Origin: Eubacterium sp.
GTDB lineage: Bacteria; Bacillota_A; Clostridia; Peptostreptococcales; Anaerovoracaceae
Length of the DNA: 24,209 nucleotides
Reading direction: 5' to 3'
NCBI GenBank assembly: GCA_017425345.1
Contig: JAFOML010000051.1
Span: 1-24,209, forward strand
Each line of letters starts with the position of its first letter. Positions within the stretch are counted from its first letter, which is position 1. Of the stretch, positions 15,411 to 22,396 are shown piece by piece. The position numbers and the translations under genes were made by a program. A model generated the notes under the pieces. The model searched no databases. It had not been told where the DNA came from and worked only from the letters and a program-made list of their open reading frames with translations.

Positions 15411-16157
15411 TTAACTGAGTATGGCCTCCATAGGTGGAAGCCCTGTCTCCCGAGTGCCGGTTCCATAGCCTGTTCGCTCTGCCCTGACATTCTCGGGGAC
15501 AGAATCCACGAATTCATCGACGATTCCCGCAAGAATCGAAGCCCCAGTCGGTGTCAGTACTTCCTGCGGTATGTCTGATCTGTAGTGAGGCAGACCAGTC
15601 TGCTGTATGATCTCTCTCACTGCAGGTACCGGAACGTTCAGTGTTCCACATGCACAGTGTACCTGGCCATACCCGGTTGGGGGAAGCGTAGAAATAACTT
15701 TTGCCGGCTTGAGGTGCGCAAGACAGATCGCTGCGCCTACGATGTCCACTACGGAGTCAATTGCGCCTGCCTCATGGAATTTCACCTCGTCAAGGGGAAC
15801 TCTATGGACAACGGATTCTGCGCTGGATTTGATCTGAAAGATCCTGTGCGCGATACGCTTCTCATCTTCGTTCAGCGTGCTGCCATCAATCATCTCCCGG
15901 ATCTGCCGGTAATTGCGGTAGTTTCCGGAATACGGATTGGTCCGTTCTGCTGTACGGTCTGCCAACACGACATCGACCGAAGAAGCAGGAATACCCTGCC
16001 GTTCCACCGTGTCGAAAGAGAGTCGGTATCCATCCAGTCCCAGAAGGGACAGTCTGTCGCAGAGGTAATCGTGCGGCACGCCCAGATCCACCATCGTGGA
16101 AAGGAACATGTCTCCGCTCATACCACTTTCGCAATTCAGATACAGAACTCGGTTCAT
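15411..16157 (-). CDS. larC: LarC N-terminal domain protein (nickel-pincer metal insertion), C-terminal domain absent
   Basis: A 248-residue protein. LarC is the CTP-dependent cyclometallase that inserts nickel into the LarE product. Visible motifs: LYLNCESGMSGDMFLSTMVDLG (5-26), VKFHEAGAIDSVVDIVGA (125-142), PPTGYGQVHCACGTLNVPVPAV (159-180), VLTPTGASIL (200-209), GYGTGTRETGLPP (230-242). It stops exactly where the LarC1/LarC2 junction lies in other bacteria, and the next gene follows within 21 bp, so the C-terminal LarC2 domain is missing here rather than frameshifted nearby. The usual AHG triplet before VPVPA reads ACG, replacing a conserved His by Cys. The ATG at 16157 has GGGAGGAG in front and lies about 14 nt after the predicted sigma-54 start. 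In Lactiplantibacillus, LarC1 and LarC2 are joined by frameshifting, so a separate larC2 may exist elsewhere. Confidence 0.88.
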   Translation of the reverse strand: MNRVLYLNCESGMSGDMFLSTMVDLGVPHDYLCDRLSLLGLDGYRLSFDTVERQGIPASSVDVVLADRTAERTNPYSGNYRNYRQIREMIDGSTLNEDEKRIAHRIFQIKSSAESVVHRVPLDEVKFHEAGAIDSVVDIVGAAICLAHLKPAKVISTLPPTGYGQVHCACGTLNVPVPAVREIIQQTGLPHYRSDIPQEVLTPTGASILAGIVDEFVDSVPENVRAERTGYGTGTRETGLPPMEAILS

Positions 16158-16181
16158 AAGACTCCTCCCATAAGTATATGT

Positions 16182-16197
16182 AGCAAGTTCTGTGCCA
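16182..16197 (-). promoter_or_regulatory. Sigma-54 promoter for larC-BKACE-cyclase-abfD
   Basis: Minus strand: TGGCAC (16197-16192)-AGAAC-TTGCT (16186-16182), a perfect consensus with correct spacing. Predicted start near 16171, only about 14 nt before the larC ATG. Confidence 0.9.
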
Positions 16198-16259
16198 ACA
16201 ATCCCGTCCGCTGTACTGCCTGCAATATGGGCGTTCCTTCCGCGGCAGCTGTTTCTTTG

Positions 16260-16297
16260 TTGCAATTATCAAACAAATTACTATGCAATTTTGCAAC
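16260..16297. promoter_or_regulatory. TTGCAA boxes upstream of larC and the activator gene
   Basis: TTGCAA at 16260-16265 and TTGCAAC at 16291-16297, with ATGCAATT between them (16283-16290). They lie about 89-126 bp upstream of the larC start, a typical enhancer position for a sigma-54 activator. They also lie just upstream of, or within the spacer of, the activator's own promoter, which would give autoregulation. Confidence 0.55.
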
Positions 16298-16310
16298 GGT
16301 ATGCTATAAT
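16282..16310 (+). promoter_or_regulatory. Sigma-70-type promoter of the sigma-54 activator gene
   Basis: A perfect TATAAT (16305-16310) with a weak -35 (TATGCA, 16282-16287) 17 bp upstream. A TTGCAAC box occupies part of the spacer, so binding there should affect transcription. Confidence 0.5.
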
Positions 16311-16334
16311 ATGCACGCACAGAGGAGAAAAATT

Positions 16335-17867
16335 ATGAACCAATCTTTAGCAATACAGCAAGTACTTGAGAAAATCGATAATGCGATCGAGAATGGTTCC
16401 TATGAGGACGCCGGAAAGGCGCTTGCGCTCCTGAAAGAGATCAAGAGTGACCTTCACTACTTTCATCAGGCCGGCATAGACTTTAAGATCGTGGTCGAGA
16501 ACCTCGATGACAGTATATTCATAACAGATAAGGAAGGGAACGTTCTTTACGTCAACCCGGCGCACCGCAAGAATACGGATATTCTTCCCGAGGAGGTGCT
16601 CGGACGTAACATAGACGATATCGTTGCGCAGGGCAACCTGTTTACCGGAGGCTCCACACAGGATGTACTGAAGGAGAAGAAGAAGATCTTCCGTCTCGCG
16701 ACCGTGACCAAGAAGAATCCGCCTGAGATCGGCTACACGATCGGCGTTCCGATCTTCAATAGCGAGGGGGAACTCCATCAGGTCGTTGTCAGCAGCCGCC
16801 CCATTCTGTCGCTGCAATCCCTGCAGGAGGACTATGACCGGTTCCTGCAGGAGGCCAAGAACAGAGATCCGCAGCACGTCCAGATTCGTGAGAGTTCCGG
16901 AGCCGACAATGCGCCGCAGGATCGTCTGATCGGTTCCTCGTCCTCACTTACAGAGATCAGTAGCCTCATTCAGATGGCAGCGCCTACCGACGTCACGATC
17001 CTGATCACCGGAGAATCCGGTGTCGGAAAGGAAGTCGTCGCGGATGAGATTTACCGGGCAAGCAGTCGCAGCGACAAGACGTTCGTCAAGATCAACTGCG
17101 CTTCGATACCTTCCAATCTGCTGGAATCTGAGCTGTTCGGCTATGAGAAAGGCGCGTTCACCGGCGCCAATGCCGCCGGAAAGAAAGGCCTCTTTGAGAC
17201 AGCAAACGGCGGCACCCTGTTCCTGGATGAGATCGGCGAGATGCCTCTGGAACTGCAGGTCAAACTGCTCAGAGCCATCCAGAACAAGGTGATCACCCGC
17301 GTAGGCGGCACCAGACCGATTCCGCTGGATATCCGCTTCATCGCAGCTACCAACTGCGATCTGAAACAGAAGATCGCGAAGGGAGAATTCCGGCAGGATC
17401 TATACTACCGCCTGAACGTTTTCCCGATCTCCATTCCGCCGCTTCGCGAGCGGCCGACAGACATCGACGATCTGATCGAGCACTTCCGCATCGTGTTCTC
17501 GCAGAAGCACAACCGCGATCTGCAGTTCTCGGATGCCAACCGCGCGATGTTCCGCTCCTATCACTGGCCAGGCAATGTCCGTGAGTTGGAGAACGTCGTG
17601 GAATATCTGACGATCTGCGCTTACGGAGGGGATCACGTCGATGAGAAGACGATCCGCGGTATCCTGGATATCTCCCAGGAGACGATAGCTCCGGTCGAGA
17701 CGATCAGCCTGACCCAGCAGATGGAGAACTATGAGAAGAACCTTCTGGAATCCGTCCTGAAGAATTCCTCCAGTCTCCGCGATGCCGGCGCCAAGCTTGG
17801 GGTCAACGCATCGACGATCTCGAGAAAGATCAAACAGTACGGGATCGAGTATCACGGAAAGAAATAG
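16335..17867 (+). CDS. PAS-domain sigma-54-dependent transcriptional activator
   Basis: A 510-residue enhancer-binding protein. Layout: N-terminal helical segment (1-45), PAS sensor domain (about 50-160, including DDSIFITDKEGNVLYVNPA), linker, AAA+ sigma-54 interaction domain (about 198-430) and C-terminal Fis-type HTH (about 478-505). Walker A GESGVGKE 226-233, sigma-54-contacting GAFTGA loop 273-278, Walker B TLFLDEIGE 294-302, arginine-finger region and WPGNVREL 411-418 are all intact, so it should be active. The ATG at 16335 follows AGAGGAG; the frame is open far upstream but overlaps larC. Lying between two sigma-54 operons and divergent from larC, it is the obvious activator of the four -24/-12 promoters in this window. 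The PAS ligand is unknown. Confidence 0.95.
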   Translation: MNQSLAIQQVLEKIDNAIENGSYEDAGKALALLKEIKSDLHYFHQAGIDFKIVVENLDDSIFITDKEGNVLYVNPAHRKNTDILPEEVLGRNIDDIVAQGNLFTGGSTQDVLKEKKKIFRLATVTKKNPPEIGYTIGVPIFNSEGELHQVVVSSRPILSLQSLQEDYDRFLQEAKNRDPQHVQIRESSGADNAPQDRLIGSSSSLTEISSLIQMAAPTDVTILITGESGVGKEVVADEIYRASSRSDKTFVKINCASIPSNLLESELFGYEKGAFTGANAAGKKGLFETANGGTLFLDEIGEMPLELQVKLLRAIQNKVITRVGGTRPIPLDIRFIAATNCDLKQKIAKGEFRQDLYYRLNVFPISIPPLRERPTDIDDLIEHFRIVFSQKHNRDLQFSDANRAMFRSYHWPGNVRELENVVEYLTICAYGGDHVDEKTIRGILDISQETIAPVETISLTQQMENYEKNLLESVLKNSSSLRDAGAKLGVNASTISRKIKQYGIEYHGKK

Positions 17868-17873
17868 CAAGAC

Positions 17874-17907
17874 AAGAAGAGACTGTATTCCGCAGTCTCT
17901 TCTTCTT
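17874..17907 (+). terminator. Terminator of the activator gene
   Basis: AAGAAGAGACTG (17874-17885) / CAGTCTCTTCTT (17893-17904), a 12-bp perfect stem with a 7-nt loop and a CTT tail. Confidence 0.75.
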
Positions 17908-17924
17908 ATGCCGCAATGTGAAAA

Positions 17925-17943
17925 GGCTGCCCTGCGGGCAGCC
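17925..17943 (-). terminator. Terminator of the DUF362-MFS-thiolase operon
   Basis: GGCTGCCC (17925-17932) / GGGCAGCC (17936-17943) with a 3-nt loop. On the minus strand it is followed by TTTTC, 30 bp after the thiolase stop. Confidence 0.85.
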
Positions 17944-17972
17944 CTCTCTCTTGCTGTAGCTATATATTAAGG

Positions 17973-19151
17973 TTATACCATTTCGATGATAACGGTCGAT
18001 CCCATACCGCCGCCAACGCAGGCCGATGCGAGGCCGTATTTCTGGCCGCGTCTCTTCAGCTCATACATTGCAGCGATGATCAGTCTTGTACCGGTGGCTC
18101 CTACCGGGTGACCGATAGAAATGCCGCTGCCGTTGGGGTTCAGCTTTTCATCAGGAATGCCGAGCTCCTTCTGGCATGCCAGACACTGTGCTGCGAAAGC
18201 TTCATTGATCTCGAAGATATCGATGTCATCAACGGTGAGTCCCGCTTTTTCCATCGCCTTCTGGGAAGCTCCGATCGGGCCGATTCCCATGTAATCCGGG
18301 TCGACACCGACAGTTGCAACCGACTTGATGCGGCAGATGATCGGCGCTCCGATTTCCTTTGCCTTCTCCTCTTCCATGAGGATCACGCCGGAAGAAGCAT
18401 CGTTCATGCTGGACGAGTTTCCTGCAGTGACTTTTCCGCCTTCTTTGAAGGTCGGCTTCAGCTTGGAAAGTCTTTCATAAGTTGTATCACGTCTCGGACC
18501 CTCATCGGTATCATAAGTCGTATCGCTCTTTCTGCCATGCACCGTGATCGGAATGATCTGATCCTTAAACAGTCCCGCGTCGATGGCAGCTACTGCTCTC
18601 TGGTGCGAGCGCAGTGAGAAGCGGTCCATTTCTTCACGAGACACGTCATATTTCTCTGCTACGTTCTCGGCTGTGATTCCCATAGCCGGTCCAATTCCCA
18701 GACTGGTGAAAGAATCCCACATAGAATCGCGCATTTCCATATGTCCGTATTTCTGGCCGAATCTGGCATTGAATACCATATGCGGAGCAGTGCTCATGCT
18801 GTCGGTTCCACCTGCCATGATGCAGTCCGCTTCACCGGCTTTAATCTGGAAATAACCGAGCTGAACCGATGCCAGCGAGGATACGCAGTTTCTGTGGACC
18901 GTGATTCCCGGAACGGAAATCGGAAGTCCTGCTTTCACCGCTGCAACTCTCGCCAGATTGTTTTCCAGATAAGTTCTCTGGTAGTTACATCCCCAGATGA
19001 CATCCTCGATCAGAGCAGGATCGATTCCAGCTCTTTTGACCAGATTCTGCATTACAGGAATTGTCAGATCGACAGGCTTCAGGGTCTTGAACTGCCCACC
19101 AAGGCTTCCGACCGGAGTTCTGCATCCTGCTACGATTACGACGTTTCTCAT
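17973..19151 (-). CDS. Acetyl-CoA C-acetyltransferase (thiolase II)
   Basis: A 392-residue cytosolic thiolase that splits acetoacetyl-CoA into two acetyl-CoA or condenses them. All catalytic residues sit at the classical positions: Cys89 in VHRNCVSSLAS, His348 in NGSGISIGHPVGATG, Cys378 in SACVGGGMG. The length is normal. The ATG at 19151 follows AGGAAGGAAG. It is the last gene of the DUF362 operon, 74 bp after the MFS gene across a GC-rich hairpin. In the proposed pathway it consumes acetoacetyl-CoA formed from the BKACE product. As thiolases are generic, the pathway role rests on context. Confidence 0.95.
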   Translation of the reverse strand: MRNVVIVAGCRTPVGSLGGQFKTLKPVDLTIPVMQNLVKRAGIDPALIEDVIWGCNYQRTYLENNLARVAAVKAGLPISVPGITVHRNCVSSLASVQLGYFQIKAGEADCIMAGGTDSMSTAPHMVFNARFGQKYGHMEMRDSMWDSFTSLGIGPAMGITAENVAEKYDVSREEMDRFSLRSHQRAVAAIDAGLFKDQIIPITVHGRKSDTTYDTDEGPRRDTTYERLSKLKPTFKEGGKVTAGNSSSMNDASSGVILMEEEKAKEIGAPIICRIKSVATVGVDPDYMGIGPIGASQKAMEKAGLTVDDIDIFEINEAFAAQCLACQKELGIPDEKLNPNGSGISIGHPVGATGTRLIIAAMYELKRRGQKYGLASACVGGGMGSTVIIEMV

Positions 19152-19184
19152 GTTTCTCTTCCTTCCTATCTAGTTGGTAAGGCA

Positions 19185-19204
19185 TGCGGCGGATGGCCGC
19201 CGCA
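19185..19204 (-). other. Intercistronic hairpin between MFS gene and thiolase
   Basis: TGCGGCGG (19185-19192) / CCGCCGCA (19197-19204), 8 perfect pairs, loop ATGG, no T tract. It is probably an mRNA processing or stability element. Confidence 0.55.
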
Positions 19205-19225
19205 CACCATTGTAGTTAAATTGAT

Positions 19226-20566
19226 TTACTGAGCAGCTCCTGTGATGGAATCTTCCTTCGCGTAGTCCAGGTTGTACTTTCTTACGTTGATGATGGAGAT
19301 CAGTACGATATTGACTGCCAGCAGGATGATGAATACCAGGTATGCGCCTCTCAGGCCGCCGGTCTTTTCGATCGCCAGAGCGTTGACTTTGTAGTTCAGC
19401 ATCAGGACGATCTCCATGATCGGGAAGTAGATGGAGTATACCAGGTCGAAGTTATGACGTCCGAATACGGAAGCCGGCAGGGATGTCATGAAGTTGGCAG
19501 CAGCGCCGATCGCAATACCTACCATGGCTACGCAGATGTATCCGCCGATCATGTTGTTCAGGGTGTAGTTGATCGCCAGAGCGATGATGTACCATACCAG
19601 GAATGCGCGGATCGCGAACTTGACGCCGAACTTCTGGTCGATCCAGCCGAATCCATAGGATCCGCAGACACCGATCAGTGCGCAGAAGGTCATCAGACCG
19701 ATTGCCTTAGGCTCGGAGAATCCCAGCTCGATGTTTCTTGGAACCATCTGAGACATAACACCGGTGGTAACCATCTGGTTGATACCGATGATGATGGAGA
19801 CGATCCACATTTCCGGAGTCTTCAGCAGTGTGCCGACGGTCCATCTGGAAGTGTTCTCTTCTCCCATGTCAGCGTACTCTGCTTCGTATACTTCTTTCGT
19901 TACGTTGTCAGGATACATTCCTCTTTCCTGCGGAGTGTTTCTGACCAGGATGAATCCAACGATAGCAACGATGATACCCAGAATACCGGTAACGGTCATT
20001 CCGTTTGCCATGCCCAGTCCACCGATCAGCGCAGCGATCAGAGGAACGTACAGAGCGGAACCAAGGTTATGTCCCATGGTGGTGTAACCGTTTGCCAGGC
20101 CCTTCTTCTTCGGGAACCACTGGGTGACCAGGTTTCCGCCGCCCAGGTAAGCAGCACCGTTGATGAAGATGGTGACCAGCGTCAGACCGATGAAGTAGGA
20201 ACCAACGGTCGTTGCATGTCCATAGTAGATGTAGGACAGGGCAGCCAGTGCCAGGAATACTGCGGAGAACAGTCTTGCGCCCATCTTGACGCAGAGTCTT
20301 CCGAGTACGAAATAAGCGACAACGCCGATCAGGCCCGCGTAGAACGCTCTGTTCAGCAGCTCTGCGTGAAGTGCGTTCTGGTCAGCAAACCCGAGGGTCT
20401 GCCAGTTAGCTTCTGCAAATCTGGAGATTACGATGTTCTGTCCGTCGATGGAATAACCGATCAGGAACCAGAACATGAACATGCAGAAGAAGATGATAAT
20501 CCAGCCCTTACCAAAATTCGATTTGGTATTTTCAGACTGAAGCTTTACATTCTTGTTATCAGACAT
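19226..20566 (-). CDS. MFS transporter, oxalate/formate antiporter-like (OFA) family
   Basis: A 446-residue integral membrane carrier with about 12 hydrophobic segments. The segment NLVTQWFPKKKGLANGYTTMGHNLGSAL (about 143-170) is typical of OFA/monocarboxylate MFS carriers, and the central loop (about 220-242) is hydrophilic as expected between the two six-helix bundles. The N-terminus has a short polar extension and a long first periplasmic loop. It is likely the uptake or exchange system for the substrate or product of the catabolic regulon; family members carry small carboxylates. It lies downstream of DUF362 in the same transcript. It has GGAGG before the ATG, directly after a 12-bp hairpin. 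Confidence 0.9.
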   Translation of the reverse strand: MSDNKNVKLQSENTKSNFGKGWIIIFFCMFMFWFLIGYSIDGQNIVISRFAEANWQTLGFADQNALHAELLNRAFYAGLIGVVAYFVLGRLCVKMGARLFSAVFLALAALSYIYYGHATTVGSYFIGLTLVTIFINGAAYLGGGNLVTQWFPKKKGLANGYTTMGHNLGSALYVPLIAALIGGLGMANGMTVTGILGIIVAIVGFILVRNTPQERGMYPDNVTKEVYEAEYADMGEENTSRWTVGTLLKTPEMWIVSIIIGINQMVTTGVMSQMVPRNIELGFSEPKAIGLMTFCALIGVCGSYGFGWIDQKFGVKFAIRAFLVWYIIALAINYTLNNMIGGYICVAMVGIAIGAAANFMTSLPASVFGRHNFDLVYSIYFPIMEIVLMLNYKVNALAIEKTGGLRGAYLVFIILLAVNIVLISIINVRKYNLDYAKEDSITGAAQ

Positions 20567-20587
20567 TTCTTAATACCTCCAAAAGGT

Positions 20588-20616
20588 GAAGGGCCCCGGC
20601 CCTCCCGGGGCCCTTC
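20588..20616 (-). other. Strong intercistronic hairpin before the MFS gene
   Basis: GAAGGGCCCCGG (20588-20599) / CCGGGGCCCTTC (20605-20616), 12 perfect GC-rich pairs. On the minus strand it is followed by ACCTTTTGGAGG, so the trailing T run is weak and merges with the MFS ribosome site. It may act as a partial terminator or an mRNA barrier setting the ratio of MFS/thiolase to DUF362. Confidence 0.6.
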
Positions 20617-20638
20617 CATAGTTCTACCTTATTCTTTC

Positions 20639-20911
20639 TCAATCTCTCTTTCCGTATCGCTCATCCGATGCCGTCATGACCATCTCGTCCCACGTTTCGA
20701 AGTCGGTGCTCTCGTTTACAAAACCATCAAGCAGCGTCTTCGAAAACACCAGTCTCGGGGAATCCCAGGTGCACATGACCGCGCTTGAATAGCGGAATGC
20801 TTCAAAATTCTCCAGCTTCGTATACTTCTGCATGAACTCGTCCGTGAAGACATCTTCTAAGATCTTCTTAAACTGTTCGTCGTTGTTGTAGGATACATAG
20901 TCATTTAACAT
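20639..20911 (-). CDS. Small protein of unknown function (90 aa) in the DUF362 operon
   Basis: A 90-residue acidic protein, soluble and without signal peptide or metal motif. I do not recognise a family. Its start codon lies 2 nt after the DUF362 stop, so it is translationally coupled; the nearest purine-rich site (GGAGAG) is about 12 nt upstream. Aromatic and acidic residues dominate (YTKLENFEAFRYSSAVMCTWDSPRLVF). The coupling suggests it may be a partner, small subunit or chaperone of the DUF362 protein. That it is a true gene is supported by its position, the short gap and the operon hairpin that follows it. Confidence 0.7.
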   Translation of the reverse strand: MLNDYVSYNNDEQFKKILEDVFTDEFMQKYTKLENFEAFRYSSAVMCTWDSPRLVFSKTLLDGFVNESTDFETWDEMVMTASDERYGKRD

Positions 20912-20913
20912 AA

Positions 20914-22203
20914 TTATCTGCTCTCCGGATGTTCTTTGTAATACTCTTCAGCAGCCTTGAACACGTACTCTCTCCATACCGGCTCGTCTCTCTTCATGCA
21001 CGGACGGATGATCTCGTCTTCCTGGTCTCCCATACCATTGATGGTCTCTTTTCTCTGAACGGTCAGATACAGAGCCGGCTCATTCGGCGGGCATCCGAGG
21101 ATCCAGTAAGCGTTCGGATGATTCTTCAGATACTTCTTGGTGCAGTTTCCGTGGAGCACGATCTTCTCGTCCGGAATGTCATCAGGTACCACGTTCTTCG
21201 GTCCTGCAACGATGGTCATTCCAGCGTTCTTGTCATACTCATTGACAGCCTTCAGCTCTTCCATGTTGATTGCGAGCAGAGCCTGGCAGCTGGAGCAAGC
21301 GCCTTCACATCTTACGTCGTATTCCGGCCATCTCTTGCTCATGTCGCCGATGTACGGGATCCACATCGGATAGAAGCAGTCCTCGATCTTGTCGCCGACT
21401 ACGTCGATCTGATCCATGCTGTAGCATCCCAGTCCAGCTTCCTCAGCAACGGTGAAGTAGCTTACGCCAGAGGTATCGATTCCGGTAACTTCGCATGCAA
21501 CTCTGTCGATCGCAACAGGGTCCTTGGATCCGAGGATCATATCGGACTTGATTGGAACCGGCATATGCGGGGAATATCCGGAAGCTGCTCTGTAAGCATC
21601 CATGATGTTCAGGTCAGCTCTGCAGACGGACCATACGTCCATCATGGACATGGTCAGATTCTGCTGATGCATCTGCATATGAACCTTATCCTGTACAACA
21701 CCCTTGATGTTCTTCAGTGCGCCGGAGAATACCATGGAAGCGTGTGCCTTCAGGATCGGCAGGTTGACCAGGTGGTCAGCTTCCAGAAGTCTTCTCGGGA
21801 GCTTGATGTGGTGGAGATTGGACTTATAATCGCGGACTGCGATATTAACGAGGTCCTTATCTCTCTTGATGTCGTAGCACTCTACGCCTTCCTCGTCTGC
21901 CATAGCCTTGATGCCACTGACCTCGAAGCACTCTACGGTGTCACATCCGATAGCAGCTGCCTCTGCGATTACGATCTCTTTCGGCTCAGCCTTCTTGATC
22001 TCGCGGATGACTGCGCGGATGACTTCCGGATTCGTACATACGGAAGTCTCAGGTGGTTCTGCATGACCTGCGTTCGGCTTCAGCATTACAACGGAACCCT
22101 TATGGATCAGGTTCTCAACGCCACCGAGCAAATCAAACACTTTCGTAACATTCTCCTGAATGTTTTCACCCTTTACCAGGGCGACTTTTGATTTCTTACT
22201 CAT
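20914..22203 (-). CDS. DUF362 domain protein with C-terminal cysteine cluster
   Basis: A 429-residue protein. The DUF362 domain is recognisable: VVMLKPNAGH (38-47), the helix IRAVIREIKKAEPKEIVIAEAAA, and HLVNLPILKAHASMVFSGALKNIKG (144-168), followed by HMQMHQ. A C-terminal region carries Cys299, Cys303, Cys306 (CEGACSSC), Cys354 (HGNC) and Cys371 (GCPP), which could hold an Fe-S cluster or another metal. DUF362 has no firmly known reaction. The sequence around His154, Lys164, His175/179 is reminiscent of the nickel-pincer site of LarA (His, Lys, His), a speculative parallel. It heads the operon after a sigma-54 promoter; the ATG at 22203 follows AAAGGAG. An upstream in-frame ATG (22284) overlaps the promoter and is rejected. 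Confidence 0.85.
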   Translation of the reverse strand: MSKKSKVALVKGENIQENVTKVFDLLGGVENLIHKGSVVMLKPNAGHAEPPETSVCTNPEVIRAVIREIKKAEPKEIVIAEAAAIGCDTVECFEVSGIKAMADEEGVECYDIKRDKDLVNIAVRDYKSNLHHIKLPRRLLEADHLVNLPILKAHASMVFSGALKNIKGVVQDKVHMQMHQQNLTMSMMDVWSVCRADLNIMDAYRAASGYSPHMPVPIKSDMILGSKDPVAIDRVACEVTGIDTSGVSYFTVAEEAGLGCYSMDQIDVVGDKIEDCFYPMWIPYIGDMSKRWPEYDVRCEGACSSCQALLAINMEELKAVNEYDKNAGMTIVAGPKNVVPDDIPDEKIVLHGNCTKKYLKNHPNAYWILGCPPNEPALYLTVQRKETINGMGDQEDEIIRPCMKRDEPVWREYVFKAAEEYYKEHPESR

Positions 22204-22279
22204 GTTGTTTCTCCTTTCACGAGTAGATTTAAATGGTAATAACCTTACTCTTTCGAATAATTTCCACGGTACTTTACAA

Positions 22280-22295
22280 TGCAAGTCTCATGCCA
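22280..22295 (-). promoter_or_regulatory. Sigma-54 promoter for DUF362-small ORF-MFS-thiolase
   Basis: Minus strand: TGGCAT (22295-22290)-GAGAC-TTGCA (22284-22280); one mismatch from the strict consensus, GG/GC spacing correct. Predicted start near 22269, leader about 66 nt. Confidence 0.85.
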
Positions 22296-22331
22296 AACTA
22301 AAAACAGCGAACTTTACAGGAAATTTCATCA

Positions 22332-22396
22332 TTGCAATAGGTTTTGTTCCCCTATTTCATTGCAGCTTTGCAACACCACAATTCACTTATTGCAAC
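22332..22396. promoter_or_regulatory. TTGCAA box cluster upstream of the DUF362 promoter
   Basis: TTGCAA at 22332-22337, TTGCAG at 22360-22365, TTGCAAC at 22368-22374 and 22390-22396, the last overlapping the end of the alcohol dehydrogenase gene. They span about -63 to -127 from the predicted DUF362 start, a usual enhancer position. Confidence 0.55.

Noticed and set aside
15585..16334. Long N-terminal extension of the sigma-54 activator
   Set aside because: It would overlap larC and its promoter; the ATG at 16335 has a good ribosome site and begins just before the PAS region.
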